Translations under genes and position numbers: made by a program
Shown: positions 23,506 through 34,511 of the stretch, piece after piece
Position numbering within the stretch: position 1 is the first letter of the stretch
Layout of the letters: every line of letters starts with the position of its first letter
The notes under the pieces: generated by a model
Told to the model about the DNA's origin: nothing
Seen by the model: only the letters and a program-made list of their open reading frames with translations
Databases searched by the model: none
Assembly: GCA_001465935.1 (NCBI GenBank)
Contig: LNKV01000078.1
Location: forward strand, 1-42,074
DNA from: Clarireedia homoeocarpa
Lineage: Eukaryota > Ascomycota > Leotiomycetes > Helotiales > Rutstroemiaceae
Length of the DNA stretch: 42,074 nucleotides
Direction: 5' to 3'

Positions 23506-24216
23506 ATGGCTTACATGGATATTGTACAAAAAGAAGAAAGACGCAGACAAATTCGGAATTACTGTAAGCCATGGACTGAGTATTTCAAACAGTTCGAATA
23601 CTCTGAGGAAAACGCGCAGTATTCAATGAGTAATTTTTCACCATGTAATGAAGTTGCTGCCTTCATAATGCCCCGGTTCAATGATATTGTGGAAGAGCAT
23701 ATTAACATTTGGATGCTTACATTTGAGGAGTTCAAAATGAAATTACCAGGCGGTTTTTTCCCACATATTGGGCTTGTTCTTGCTCAGAGGTATAGAGACG
23801 AATATGGCAAGACTCACCTAGACCCAAGGTTTGGTATCTGGCCTTATGGATATTACATATATAGAAGTAGACAGACATTACTCAATAATAACTCTTCTCA
23901 AGAGCTAGATGAAATACAGAGAGCAACATATAATAGTCATGCAAAAGATGTTGAGTTGAATCTTCCTGATTACGAAGAATATCTTCCTGATTACGAAAAA
24001 CATCTTCCTAATCGGACAAACGATAGTACGACTAATCTCCCTGGCCTTCCTCCCAATCAAGATTGTCTGCCAGACATACCAGAAGAATGTCTTCTTGGTG
24101 TATCTCTATTCGCTCAAGAAAATGATTATCCTCCTGACCAGCACGTAGAGTGGTCGGAGTGGGTTGTGAACCCGAACGCGGACCCCTGGTACCTAAATAA
24201 TACCCCCGGCGAATAA
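23506..24216 (+). CDS. Orphan acidic hypothetical protein
   Basis: An intact single-exon frame of 236 codons in a favourable start context (aaatATGGCTTAC). I do not recognise the family. There is no signal peptide or membrane segment. The N-terminal half (1-125) is rich in aromatic residues (WTEYF, INIWMLTF, GGFFPHIG, IWPYGYYIY), suggesting a folded domain. Residues 126-236 are low-complexity and acidic, with a 7-residue tandem repeat LPDYEEY-LPDYEKH-LPN (153-169) encoded by a 21-bp DNA repeat. The C-terminus has paired tryptophans (W216, W219, W228). It lies divergent to the colicin D-like gene across a MITE-containing region. It could be a lineage-specific gene. Start alternatives include Met4. 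Confidence 0.65.
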   Translation: MAYMDIVQKEERRRQIRNYCKPWTEYFKQFEYSEENAQYSMSNFSPCNEVAAFIMPRFNDIVEEHINIWMLTFEEFKMKLPGGFFPHIGLVLAQRYRDEYGKTHLDPRFGIWPYGYYIYRSRQTLLNNNSSQELDEIQRATYNSHAKDVELNLPDYEEYLPDYEKHLPNRTNDSTTNLPGLPPNQDCLPDIPEECLLGVSLFAQENDYPPDQHVEWSEWVVNPNADPWYLNNTPGE

Positions 24217-25684
24217 AGTTCAAGGAGTAACTACTAGAACTAAGCTCTCAACTTTCTCTATCAGTCTGAATTTCGCACAGCTATTTGAACTGTTGTCCTT
24301 ATGGCCTTTACTTTTACTAACCGGACTTTTGTTATTTCAATAATTTTTGTACCTTCATGACTTTCTCTTCCAATGGCCTGAATTTTGGAATTTCCAGATA
24401 AAGATACCATCTTCATAACAATATTCGTTATATTTCAGAGGATGTCATCTTAGGACCAGAATATTCGCCACCTTGTGGCGGTGAGGGTGCAGAAGTTCTG
24501 TCTCACAATCGTTATATCTCAACTCATTCTCTGAACTCAATGCATTACATATATCAAACTCATATGAAAATCAAAGTTTTTATCTCAGCCCATATCTATG
24601 TTAAAACGTGATAATTCAAATCAAAATCTTCTAAAGATATCATCACCGATGGATATGATGTCGAGCGGCAAATCGTCAAGATTGTTGCAGAATGCCCGGT
24701 GGGAATTATGTCCATTTGCTGGAGCGTGTTGAGATATGCTGCAGCGGAGTCGTTGAAAAGAATAGTCGGAGGTCCCGTGGTGGTAGCAGTTAACGTGCTG
24801 TCTAGACTAACACTCGCTGTCTATGTAGGTATACCTTGTATATGCTAGCAAAGTTCATTTGCGCTAGATCTGATGGTTTCCAAATTATTCGACACCACAA
24901 CAAGGACACTTCGAAAGCGACCCACGGAACTTGGAATAGGAGAGATGTATGTGAATTTTCGGTATCGCCATCGTTGAGCATCTGGCTATCGAGAGGTTTG
25001 CAGTGTTGACATTAGATAAGAGTTCATTCATATCGAAAGCTTGGTTTCGTAAATAACAAACTCAATTCATCAACCATGGCTGGAAGCCTTGATGCACAGA
25101 TGCATAGTTTGGTATTCATTCCCTATGATTCAAGGAAGCGAGACCTATATGAAATATCACACTTCAGCAGCTCATGGCCGACGGCTCACAAAGTTCGGAA
25201 GTGAAAAGGGGAAGGTAAATCGATGTCATCAACCAGTCGGCAAACGGTTAATTCTGGTCTGGCATATGAAATAATTGTGCATGAGGGACCATGAATGTGT
25301 CCCACAGAGCCACGTGAGAGCTAAATGCCACCAGCCCCGCGAAGGCACAGACCATACCCACTTGTAGTGAGGGACCGGCATTTTTCCAAAGTAAAGGTGC
25401 GATGTTGCAGTTCACTGGTCTAGTAAGGTTATTCGCCAGATCCGTCACGTCATAATTCATGCATATTGTACAAACCGTCAAAGCAATAATCCAACGAATC
25501 TCCTCAAGAGAAAAACACACTTATCGCTCGTAGATAATGAGATGTAGATTGGTGGGCATTGGATAGGGTAATAATCGTCGCACAACAATGTACTTGTTTG
25601 TCGCGACATCGGCGTATTACGTACCCTAATCGTGTAAGGGAACCTCAGTAAAGCTGATATATAAGTTATCGAGAGGTAGAAACT
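24217..25684. other. Intergenic region without a supportable gene
   Basis: About 1.45 kb of ordinary composition. A plus-strand frame starts at 25077 in good context but stops after 42 codons. A minus-strand frame at 25248-25520 (90 codons) is hydrophobic but matches nothing I know. Minus-strand readings near 24650-25030 look faintly protein-like but are broken. A decayed gene is possible; none is claimed. Confidence 0.4.
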
Positions 25685-27218
25685 ATGTCAAGACCAACAC
25701 GTTATGTTGCCTGGGGTGGTGAAGCTAGTATGGAGTCATCAAATCGAATATATATCTCTCAATCAATCGATCTCTCATTGACACCTCCCAAGACCCCGGA
25801 GCTACAAAACACCAAAACGGTCTTCCATAACTGGCCAGAACCAGAGACTGAGCCTGAAGTTGGTGGCAATGGCCCTGAAACAGGCCGCCATAGCTTTGAG
25901 AATGATGCAACTGAGGGAAAACAAGCACCGATTTTTGACCCTTTGGTTCAGGAAGCGCTTCTTTTGTATGGGCCAAAACAACAATACGCGCATATAACAG
26001 ATCAGCCAATCCCACAGCAAGAAAATGATCAAGAGATGTTAGTTGCCATCGAAGCCATAGGTCTGAATCCGATTGACTGGAAAGCACCGTAAGTATCCCC
26101 GTTGTACAAAATTCAACTTGACTGACACCTCCAAGGGATTTCGGGTTCGGTCTACCCACGATGCCTTGTATCAGCGGTAGGGATCTCGCAGGAAAGGTCG
26201 TGAAAGCAGCGCGTGGAGCCTCAAGATTCAAAGCTGGAGACATTGTAAGAAACCTTACCAAGAAATATGCGGCAGAGATTGATATTTCAGGTGATGGGCG
26301 TTTCGACTGATTACAGAGATTCAAGAAAATCAGCGTATCAACAGTATGCGATTGTATCGGATTTCAATGCATGCAGACTCCCTGTACATTTGTCTCCGAA
26401 TGAAGCCGCTCCACTTGGTGTTGCTTTCGTGGCAGCCGCCTTGGGACTCGGGGTATGCTTAGGGTTGAATTTTGCGTCGTGCAATGAGAACGTCCGTGGT
26501 CCAGATATTTACCGAACAGTCCGATCAATGTCTAAAAACTCCCTGCCACAGGACATCAGGAATGAATGCTTCGATGGCATCAGAGAGGATGAGAGGATGA
26601 AAGAAGGGGATTGGATAGCAATTTGGGGAGGTGAGTGGATCACTATGGTCACTATGGTCACCATCAACGATACTTATCGAAATAGGTTCTTCCGCCACAG
26701 GCTGCTGCGCGGTACAGCTTGCCAAGCTTGCCGGGTTGAAAGTCATCGCCATCATAGATGTCGCGTGCAGTGGTGAACGTATGCTTAAACATGGTGCAGA
26801 CTTGTTGGTAGATCGGCTAGACAAAGATAGAGCCATCTCAATAGTCAAAAATGTCACCCGAGGCAAGTTGAGGTTCGGGCTGGATACTAGAGGGAAGGAG
26901 AGTGCGGAGTTGCTGGCCCAAGCAATGAAAGTGGAAGACAATTCGGACATCAGGGCACATCTTGTCGGGTTGACTGGAGTGCCCAAGACACCGACGGCAG
27001 GAATCGTATATCATTCTGTACCTATCAAGTTGTTCCACGAAGCGCCAAAAGTTGGTGACGAGATGATGTTATGGTTAGAAACATTGCTTGTGCAAAAGTC
27101 GATAGAAACGCCCGACATTGTGGTAGCTGATGGCGGGTTGCGTGGGATAAATGCAGCGCTTGATAGACTTAGAAACGGGTCAGTGAATGGCCCAAGAATT
27201 GTTGTACCTTTAGCATAG
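25685..27218 (+). CDS. Zinc-independent MDR oxidoreductase (enoyl reductase-like)
   Basis: Gene model join(25685..26088,26136..26244,26291..26630,26686..27218), 461 residues. Introns of 47, 46 and 55 nt have donors GTAAGT, GTAAGA and GTGAGT, and all junctions keep frame. The medium-chain dehydrogenase/reductase core begins near residue 88 (ALLLYGPKQ) with IGLNPIDWKAP (125-135) and SGRDLAG (148-154) of the GroES-like domain. The Rossmann-fold dinucleotide site is IWGGSSATGCCAVQLAK (282-298). Cysteine zinc ligands of alcohol dehydrogenases are absent, so it is likely an NADPH-dependent enoyl/quinone reductase of the fungal ToxD/CipB-like group, probably cytosolic. The substrate is unknown. The first 87 residues are a polar, proline- and glutamate-rich extension not usual in the family; there is no methionine closer to the core, so either it is real or the true first exon was missed. 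Confidence 0.85.
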
Positions 27219-27955
27219 ACAGCATGATGAATTGAGGAAGAATACGGCCCTCAACCTGCGCGTCACGAGTCTTGATGTTTTGATATCTTGATATCTTGAT
27301 GTTTTGATGTCTTGATGTCTTGATATATAGTTCGGATTCTAGATAATAGACAAGAGATATAATGCACCCACTGATGGTGGCTTTCGCAGTGTGGCTAAGC
27401 AACCTTAGAACTACAGCTTCCAGCTGAACTAGTCCTCTATTGAACTAGCCCGAGTCTTTTCCCTCGTCTCACTCTCACGCTCATTCTCATTCAACGTCCA
27501 CTCCCAACATGTCCCTCAATGCGCCGTCGCCGCAGGAACCAGATCTGCATCTTGGCCATCTCCATGTTCGTTTCCCCCCCTACCTGGTAGCACAGGACAT
27601 ACGTGGTGATGTGCGCGACGAGTTCGTCCCGGCGCACAAATGTCTTCTTGCATAAGGCGGGGTTGATATCACACCATCATGTTCCTTGTCCGAATGACAC
27701 GAACATTCTCAACTGCCGTGGCCCGTATGTACCACAGTAACTCCGGAAAAGCTATCTGTGTCCGGACAAGCTTGACGATGTACCGTCTGATATGACTTTG
27801 GTAGGTGATGGAGAGCTACTCAAGATATAGCCCGCCATGTGATATTTGCTATCCTGCAACTTCACACTGTATACCAATTCTCTGCTCACAATAGAATTTC
27901 TTCGCGTTCCTTAGTCGCTCAATCGCCCTCGGCGAACAAGACCAGTTAGATAAGT
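27219..27955. other. Intergenic region with a CTTGATRT tandem repeat
   Basis: 737 bp between two same-strand genes. 27271-27328 is an 8-bp tandem repeat. On the minus strand near 27595-27665 a short reading resembles a C2H2 zinc finger but is flanked by stops. A TATA-like motif is not obvious. Otherwise nothing is seen. Confidence 0.5.
27271..27328. repeat. Imperfect 8-bp tandem repeat
   Basis: About seven units of CTTGATRT, some of 7 or 9 bp, for example cttgatat, cttgatgtt, ttgatgt. It lies about 50 bp after the reductase stop codon and is likely in its 3' untranslated region. Confidence 0.8.
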
Positions 27956-29404
27956 ATGACTACCACCATCACAATTAGCAGCGACAGTCCCCTTGTCATT
28001 CGACACTCAGAAGACCAGACGAATGGGTCCGTCAACGGGCATCATGGCGACCACAGTTCTGGGGATCTGAAGGGGTATACGAATGGAATTGTCACAAACA
28101 GGCATAATGTTAGGTACTCTGCCGCTTCAGACATCAACGATGCGCCCGATCGTGTCAAATTTGCCTACTGGGTTCCTAATGTTTCTGGTGGTTTGGTGAT
28201 TTCGAAAATACCACAGAGAACTGAGTGAGTTTCGCTCAGTCGTGCAGCGCTTTGATACTCAAACAGAACAGATGGGATTACGAATCCAATGTCAGGTACG
28301 CGCAGACCGCAGAAGAAGTTGGCTTTGAGTATGCTCTTACACAAATTCGGTTTATGGCGGGGTATGGGGCAGTGAGTCTGTCCTAGACCTGAAATTTTCC
28401 CACGAGCTGCAGCTCACAATTTCCAGGAGAACCAGCACGAATCCGTATCCTTCTCTCAGGCGCTTCTCCATAGTACCAAAAAACTCAATGTTATTGCGGC
28501 TTTGTTACCAGGTCCGTGGAATCCAGCAATCGCAGCGAAGCAGATCGCAAGCATCGATCATTATACAAACGGAAGAATATCGGTGAATGTCGTGTCTGGG
28601 TGGTTCAAGGCGGAGTTTACGAGTATTGGACAATGGTGGCTTGAGCATGCTGAACGATATAGAAGGAGTAAAGAATTTATTGAATGCCTGAAAGGAATCT
28701 GGACCACTCCGAAATTCTCGTACAGGGGCGATTTTTATCAATTCCACGACTATTCACTTTCTCCAAAACCTTTAAACCTCCCAGGTCGGCCACGCCCTCT
28801 GATATTCCAAGGGGGAAATTCAATTGACGCTCGGGATAATGGTGCCCAAGTGTCAGACTATTACTTCATGAACGGGAATACTCTTGAAGGATTCCAAGAA
28901 CAAATCGCAGATGTCAAGGAGCGAGCTCGGAAGTTCGGTCGCGAAGACCAAATACACTTCGCTGTCAATGGATTTGCAATTGTCAGGGATACTGAGTTGG
29001 AAGCGATCCAGCTTTTGTCGGAGATTCAGGGAAAAGCTGATAAAGATGCCGTTGCTGCGTTTGGCAATGCGGTAAAAGAAGCAGGGTTATCAACAAACAA
29101 CAAGAAAGGAATGTGGGCGGACAGCAAGTTCGAAGATTTGGTCCAGTATAATGATGGCTTCAAGACAAAGCTGATTGGCACCGTGGAGCAAGTTGCAGAC
29201 CGGATCTTGTTGCTGAAGAGTTTGGGTATCGACATTGTCTTGCTGGCCTTTCTACACTATGATGACGACATCCAGGACTTTGGCGAGAAAGTATTGCCCT
29301 TGGTACGAAAGCTGGAAAGAGAAGGAAGAGGTAAGGATCCTGATGATGAAATTCGAAGGACTGGCGATGTGTATCGAGCGAGGCCACAAGCGCGTGGAGT
29401 TTGA
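27956..29404 (+). CDS. sfnG: SfnG-like FMNH2-dependent monooxygenase
   Basis: Gene model join(27956..28224,28272..28371,28427..29404), 448 residues. The introns are 47 nt (donor GTGAGT, CAG acceptor) and 55 nt (donor GTGAGT, CTCAC branch, CAG acceptor). Residues 67-435 match the bacterial luciferase-like (LLM) flavin monooxygenases, closest to dimethylsulfone monooxygenase SfnG. Markers are WVPNVSGG (72-79), ALTQIRFMAGYG, ENQHESVSFSQAL (124-136), LLPGPWNPA (149-157), NVVSGWF (177-183) and the flavin-site FQGG (250-253). SfnG enzymes use reduced FMN and O2 to convert dimethylsulfone to methanesulfinate in sulfur scavenging. A partner NAD(P)H:FMN reductase is needed and is not seen here. The N-terminal 66 residues are a polar extension absent from bacterial homologues. 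Whether the fungal enzyme uses a sulfone or another substrate is unknown. Confidence 0.85.
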
Positions 29405-29743
29405 CAGTGTTCCTCTGACTTCTTGTCATTATGCTGCCTATTTTTGTTGTGATTTGTTGATATTGTATAACATAGCTCTAGTTCTCTGGTGTCCTACCTA
29501 GCAATTATTCACGCATCAAAAGATAGAAAGATTTTCACATGTGGAAGTCTCCCCGTCCAGCGGAAGTTGAAACTACCTGGCTTTACTCCGTCATGGTAGG
29601 AACTACACGACTCAACAGCATTTCCGAACTGTATTGGCATTTGTGGAAAGAGCCTTTCCGACTTTATTGGCAGTAACACCTTTTAAAGATTCTCGTGCAC
29701 TCTTCAACCATCGTCTTCAGAACACTCACTTTCTACATCCATC
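29405..29743 (+). promoter_or_regulatory. Upstream region with duplicated ATTGG-containing element
   Basis: 339 bp before the barrel-protein gene. TTTCCGAACTGTATTGGCA at 29621-29639 recurs as TTTCCGACTTTATTGGCA at 29655-29672. Each copy contains ATTGG, the inverted CCAAT box bound by the fungal HAP complex. The copies lie 72-123 bp upstream of the start codon, a plausible promoter position. Confidence 0.5.
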
Positions 29744-30539
29744 ATGAATTTTCTCTCAGAAGTAGCAATACTCCACTTATCACAACCCCCCGACTCTCCT
29801 AGCCAAGGATCAACGGGCATGCAAATCATCTATGACTATCTGAATTTTGCATCAAAAGCAAATGGGTTCCGAGTATCTTACCATGGGCGAGCTGTAGAAG
29901 ACCCTAAGGTATTCATACTTATCGTAGTATGGGACACAGTGGAGGATTATCATATCTCTAAACAAACGCCGATGTATTGCGATGAGCAGGGTGTCATACT
30001 ATCGTAAGTAACCAAATAATCATGCACCACTGACTATGTCTTCGATTACTAATGAAATGTCTAGATATGGCTTCAACTATTACCACGAGAGATTGAATCG
30101 GCTCTTAAACGTGTACAAACGCAGCACCTCCGTTACTACTTATTTCACACCGAGCACCTACCCTGAAGCCGTTCTGTCCCAGATCAGCGAAGTCGGATTC
30201 TTCTATTTTCCCGAATCGATACATACTCAAGGTGCAAAGCTCGGCGCAGCAATGGAGACACTGGTCGCCGCGATGGCTGCAGTGGGCGCGGGTGGGACGC
30301 TTACTGGATTCTCGCGTGCTTCATGCCCGAGTCCATTTATGGCTTTTCCGTCACCTACGAACGTTCTTGTTGTGCTGGTGGGCTGCGGCAATACTAATCC
30401 GCATCTGAGGGTATTCGACGACACAGCTTTCTTTGCACTGAACAGGGAGTCCTTACAGGCTTTTGAGGATGTTCAATTTGTCACCGTGTATCGGACGTTT
30501 CTGTCGAAGTCTGAAAGGTTAATGTCGAGCATAGAATAA
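29744..30539 (+). CDS. Dimeric alpha-beta barrel (ABM-like) protein
   Basis: Gene model join(29744..30003,30065..30539), 244 residues. The intron is 61 nt with donor GTAAGT, branch TACTAAT and acceptor TAG. Residues 26-86 (MQIIYDYLNFASKA, then YHGRAVEDPKVFILIVVWDTVEDY) resemble the antibiotic biosynthesis monooxygenase/dimeric alpha-beta barrel fold in the form common in fungal hypothetical proteins: a GR-E-P motif followed by a strand with W-DTVEDY. A second, weaker repeat may follow (about 118-235). There is no signal peptide or catalytic signature, so activity cannot be assigned. It lies downstream of the SfnG-like gene on the same strand, but the 339-bp gap indicates an independent promoter. 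Confidence 0.7.
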
Positions 30540-31050
30540 TTAGTTGAGCGTTCTGGAACTGGATGGACTGGGTCATCACATTTGTTTGACTTTGAATAAA
30601 TTCTTGGTTGTATTGGAGGGTCTGTTACGTATACTTACTGCGTCGATAGATTGGTAGCTTGCGATGAATTGTTGATGTTATTCATGGCAGTTGATTGACC
30701 GATGAAAGCAGTTTTCTTCTTCCCATTGTAAAGATTGAGGAACAATGAGTCCTTGAATGAATGATCTATAACATTCGCCATGAACAGTTGTAGTCTTACA
30801 AACCGTCGACTTTGAATCACAACACTATAAGTACCAGCCACAGGGGAGTGGCGCCTGAAAAATAGTGGCCGAGTCGCTACCGCTAGGCCTAAAGGCACCG
30901 AGCCATGTCGTGATTTAGAGATGACACCACCTGGCTGCACCAAATCGATTCATATATTTGCATTGTAATATTTACTACCATTTTCGCCGCAAAATATTTA
31001 CAATTTTATTAGGAAGAAATTATTTATCTACACATTCATCCACTCCAAAA
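30540..31050. other. Convergent intergenic region
   Basis: About 510 bp between the 3' ends of convergent genes, with AT-rich sequence at 30945-31030 that probably carries polyadenylation signals (for example aaaatatttac). A minus-strand frame at 30635-30943 (102 codons) has no recognisable motif and is not called. Confidence 0.5.
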
Positions 31051-32289
31051 TCATCCCGAAGCCCCAGATGTACAAGTAAGTCCCGTCGACGAATCCACAT
31101 TCGCGCACAGGAACTTCGCACTTCCACTTGAAGGCGTCACCGCCCAACTCGAGAAATTGATGTCGCAGGTTCCCGCCGCGGGGCAATTCAAATTCGCCAC
31201 ATTCGGCGCGTTCTTCGAGGACGTCGCGCCCTTGAAATTCTTAAAATACACCCCCGTCACCGACGCTGTGCTTGGATAGCTCGCGCAATAGGACGCGTCT
31301 TCGCCGTAGCAACTCTGGATCTGTGCCGCCCAGTCGCAGTTCTGGACGTTGACGCCGTCAAATGTCACGTTGCTGACGACGGCGGTGCCGTGCGCGCTGC
31401 CGGCAGGGTACAGTTTGATGCCGACGGCTTTGGTCGAGTTGATCATGGTAGCGGCAGATACGTGAACGTTTTTTACGGTGTCGGTCGAGCCAGCGCCGCT
31501 GCCCAGTGAGCCGACGGAGATGCCGTGCGAGCCAGTGCAGGAGATAGTGTCGACGGTCACGTAGTTCGCGCCGGGCTTGAAGGCTACGCAGTCGTCTTGA
31601 TTGGAGACGACGATGTTTTTGAGGGTGACGTAGGTGCTGCTGCCGATGTCAAAACCATCTGTGTTTTTGGGTGCGTGGTCGGATTTGGATCTCGCCGTCA
31701 TGGTTAGGCCTGAGTAGACGATATTGGTGGATCCGCCGTTTACGCTGAAGAAGACGTTTGGCGGGTTCTTGACTTGGAGGTTTTTGATGGTTATGCCGGA
31801 TGAACTACCGGCTATGTAGTGCAGTGTTGGGCGGGCGTAGGAACTGTTCTGCGCGAAGTAGTCATATGCGGCTTGACCGTTGCCGTCGATTATGCCAGTT
31901 CCGGTGACGGATTGGATGGTTGCGGTCTTGATGCCGTTCATATAAAAGATGGCTCTTTTACCTTCCCAATAGTCGAGGTCGTCGGATACCTTGAGGGTAC
32001 CTTCGATGTTGAAAGTGCATCCTGCGCAGCCGGTGAAGTCGAGCGTGCTGCGAATCGCATACTGGACGCCTGCAGGAATAACGATAGTGCCGGCATTACC
32101 GCATGATTTGATGGCTGCCGTGATGGCAGGGACGTCGTCGGTACTGGCAGAGCCAGCGGATGCAGGTGTGCAGGTTGCACGCTTAGCAAGAACGGGAGTA
32201 ATATCTTCGAGTGCGGGAGTCGGAGAGGAATAGACGGTGGAGGAAAGGAGCGATATGGCTAGTGCCACTTGATCGAGTTTGAAGAACAT
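31051..32289 (-). CDS. Secreted GH28 pectinase (exo-polygalacturonase/xylogalacturonan hydrolase-like)
   Basis: An intronless gene of 412 codons. Residues 1-20 form a signal peptide, followed by a short propeptide ending in the Kex2-type site KR (36-37). The right-handed beta-helix of glycoside hydrolase family 28 follows, with catalytic motifs NTDGFD (209-214, Asp211), QDDC (231-234, Asp232/Asp233) and SHGISVGSLG (254-263, His255). The usual RIK motif is represented by GIK (290-292): the arginine is glycine. This is typical of exo-acting and xylogalacturonan-active members rather than endo-polygalacturonases and argues against a classical endo-enzyme. The protein should act outside the cell, hydrolysing alpha-1,4-galacturonosyl bonds in pectin. 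It is divergent from the pectin methylesterase gene, 918 bp start to start. Confidence 0.9.
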   Translation of the reverse strand: MFFKLDQVALAISLLSSTVYSSPTPALEDITPVLAKRATCTPASAGSASTDDVPAITAAIKSCGNAGTIVIPAGVQYAIRSTLDFTGCAGCTFNIEGTLKVSDDLDYWEGKRAIFYMNGIKTATIQSVTGTGIIDGNGQAAYDYFAQNSSYARPTLHYIAGSSSGITIKNLQVKNPPNVFFSVNGGSTNIVYSGLTMTARSKSDHAPKNTDGFDIGSSTYVTLKNIVVSNQDDCVAFKPGANYVTVDTISCTGSHGISVGSLGSGAGSTDTVKNVHVSAATMINSTKAVGIKLYPAGSAHGTAVVSNVTFDGVNVQNCDWAAQIQSCYGEDASYCASYPSTASVTGVYFKNFKGATSSKNAPNVANLNCPAAGTCDINFSSWAVTPSSGSAKFLCANVDSSTGLTCTSGASG

Positions 32290-33207
32290 TTTAACGGGTA
32301 GTCGACGACAGCGATACCAACAGCAAAGAAAGAAAATCGCATTCAGATAAATAATGCGATGGTGGCTGTTTTCTGGACACTTTACTTCAGTTACTTTTTC
32401 TACATTGTCTTTTACACACAGATTCGGCCTTCACTTTATACCGACGGGAACAATTCGAATGAACATATATTTTCCGTCAAGAGTAGAAGTTCTTGTCAGG
32501 AGTAGAAGGGTCGGGGATCGACATTCCCTCCATATTCTTCCCGTTTCCGAAATCCCACGTATCACATTGCTTGAAGCTATATTTAACCGTATTCCATTAC
32601 GCACCCCGAGGCATACTCAGAAATGAAGGGGGTATCGGCGCAAAAGCCACCATGTGGCTGGGGGAACAAGTATTCAGGCTCAATTGAGCCCAAACCGGCA
32701 AGACTAAGTGCTTGGATTCATCTTGAAAGCTAAAACCGGGAATTCGGGCGTTATCAAGTATCGAACTAGTTTCCCGTTTTGTGCCCAGTAACCAAAAGAT
32801 CTGGGGATGAAAGAACCTAATTGAGCGCTTGACTACGTATGTGACTTGAGACGTTTACTTGGCTTTCCACGTGTGGTTCTTGGCCCGCATTTTTGTTCTT
32901 GGTCCTAAGGATTAATTGACGCTTTCGATGTTGGAGAAGTCTCCGCTCGAATCGGTACAAACATACTGGGATGGGAAACATGCAGATGCGTCGCAAATTC
33001 GGAGAAACTCTACAGTAACCATGGCTGGTGCCCCGGAGCAATCCATTCTCAAGCGCGCGAAGAGGATGTAGCGTAAAGGATATAGATCCAATGTTAATAC
33101 CACTGATAGTTTTTATTTATTGAATCAGACATTTCAAGGAAGGAGCAGAGAGATCCCTTATTTTGCATACCTTTGTTCCACATTGATATTCTTCCATCAC
33201 CGCAATC
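32290..33207. promoter_or_regulatory. Shared divergent promoter region of two pectin genes
   Basis: 918 bp between the start codons of the GH28 gene (minus) and the pectin methylesterase gene (plus). A TATAAAG motif on the minus strand (32434-32440) lies about 145 bp upstream of the GH28 start and is a plausible TATA box. For the plus-strand gene, AT-rich sequence at 33108-33122 is a weaker candidate. Short frames in this region show no motif. The arrangement allows common control, for instance by pectin inducers, but the sequence does not prove it. Confidence 0.55.
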
Positions 33208-34480
33208 ATGCCCTCCTTCAAATCTCTCTATCAAGCTCTCCTCACCCTCTCCCTCGCCTTCTCAGCAACAGCATCCCCCCTACTAGAAAAAAGGACTGCT
33301 CGTACTAGTACCCCTAGCGGCTGTCTGACCGTTCGTGGTAGTGGCACTAAGTCCGGAGAATACAGCACCGTCGCCGCTGCGTTGAAAGCATTGGGTTCTT
33401 CTACCTCTGCTGCTTGTGTTTTCATCTACAGTGGGACGTACACTGAGCAGATTACTATCAATTATGCTGGTGCTCTTACGCTGTATGGGTACACCACCGA
33501 GTATGTTTTTTTCAGCTTTGAGTATATCTTATTCCAGCTTGAGTTATCATTCCAGCTTGGGTTGTTTGTCCAGCTTGGGTTGTTTGTCCAGCTTTGGACA
33601 TCATTTCCTTTGCCTAGATATGGAAGTGATATATGACGGTAGATTAATCATGAATGAACGGATGTATTAGACTTATGCTGAATAAACCCACTAACACAAT
33701 ACCATAGTACCGGATCATACAAGAACAATGCTGTCACAATCACGCACAGCATCAACTCTTCAGCGGCAGGGAGCCTTGACGCGAGCTCGACTGTAAATAT
33801 CGTCAGTGCAAACTTCAAGGCATATAACATCATCTTCAAGAATACGTATGGAGCTGGAGCTCAGGTGTGTACTTCCCCCTTTTCTTCGATGTTCAATTTC
33901 CTTTCGCTCTCTTTCCATTTCGTCTACTCGAGTACATTTATAGAAGGTGTCCTGATGAGTTTTATACTCATTCTCTGAACTGACAATTTCCAAAGGCAGT
34001 CGCGGTCACCGCCAACGGCGATAAACAAGGCTACTACGGGTGTTCGTTCACGGGATATCAGGATACATTGTACACCAAATTTGGGAAACAGTATTATTCG
34101 AATTGTTATATTGAGGGTATGTTTTTCCTTGCCTTGACACTTCTTCCGTCATGCTGTTCCTACTAGGCATCACCACTGAATGCAGGGCACAAATACTGCC
34201 TTTCTACTGGCACTCACCCAATTCGTGGATACATATACTAATATTCTACCTTTGTAGGTGCTGTGGATTACATATTCGGCGATGCATCGGTTTGGTTTGG
34301 CGAATGTAAGATTTCCTCTTCTTCAAAAGACACGGATACTGTGGGGGTATCGACATCTTAGTATTATCATACTGATGTGATTAGGTACGATTGCTTCGAA
34401 TGGTGGTGGAGCAATCACAGCTAGTTCTAGAACTCTTGCATCGGAGACTGGATGGTTTGTTATTGATAGTAGTACTGTAT

Positions 34481-34511
<31 letters not shown>

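Noticed and set aside
25248..25520. Minus-strand frame of 90 codons with hydrophobic segments
   Set aside because: No family resemblance, no splice partners found upstream, and hydrophobic frames arise easily by chance opposite ordinary sequence.
27595..27665. Minus-strand reading CKKTFVRRDELVAHI resembling a C2H2 zinc finger
   Set aside because: The second-cysteine spacing is wrong, the terminal histidine is missing and stops flank it; it could be a tiny relic but is not supportable.
30635..30943. Minus-strand frame of 102 codons between convergent genes
   Set aside because: No motif or domain; it lies where 3' untranslated regions of both neighbours are expected.
32658..33036. Three CreA/Cre1-type SYGGRG sites in the pectin promoter (32658, 32801, 33031)
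   Set aside because: About this number is expected by chance in 918 bp on two strands; carbon repression is plausible but not shown.
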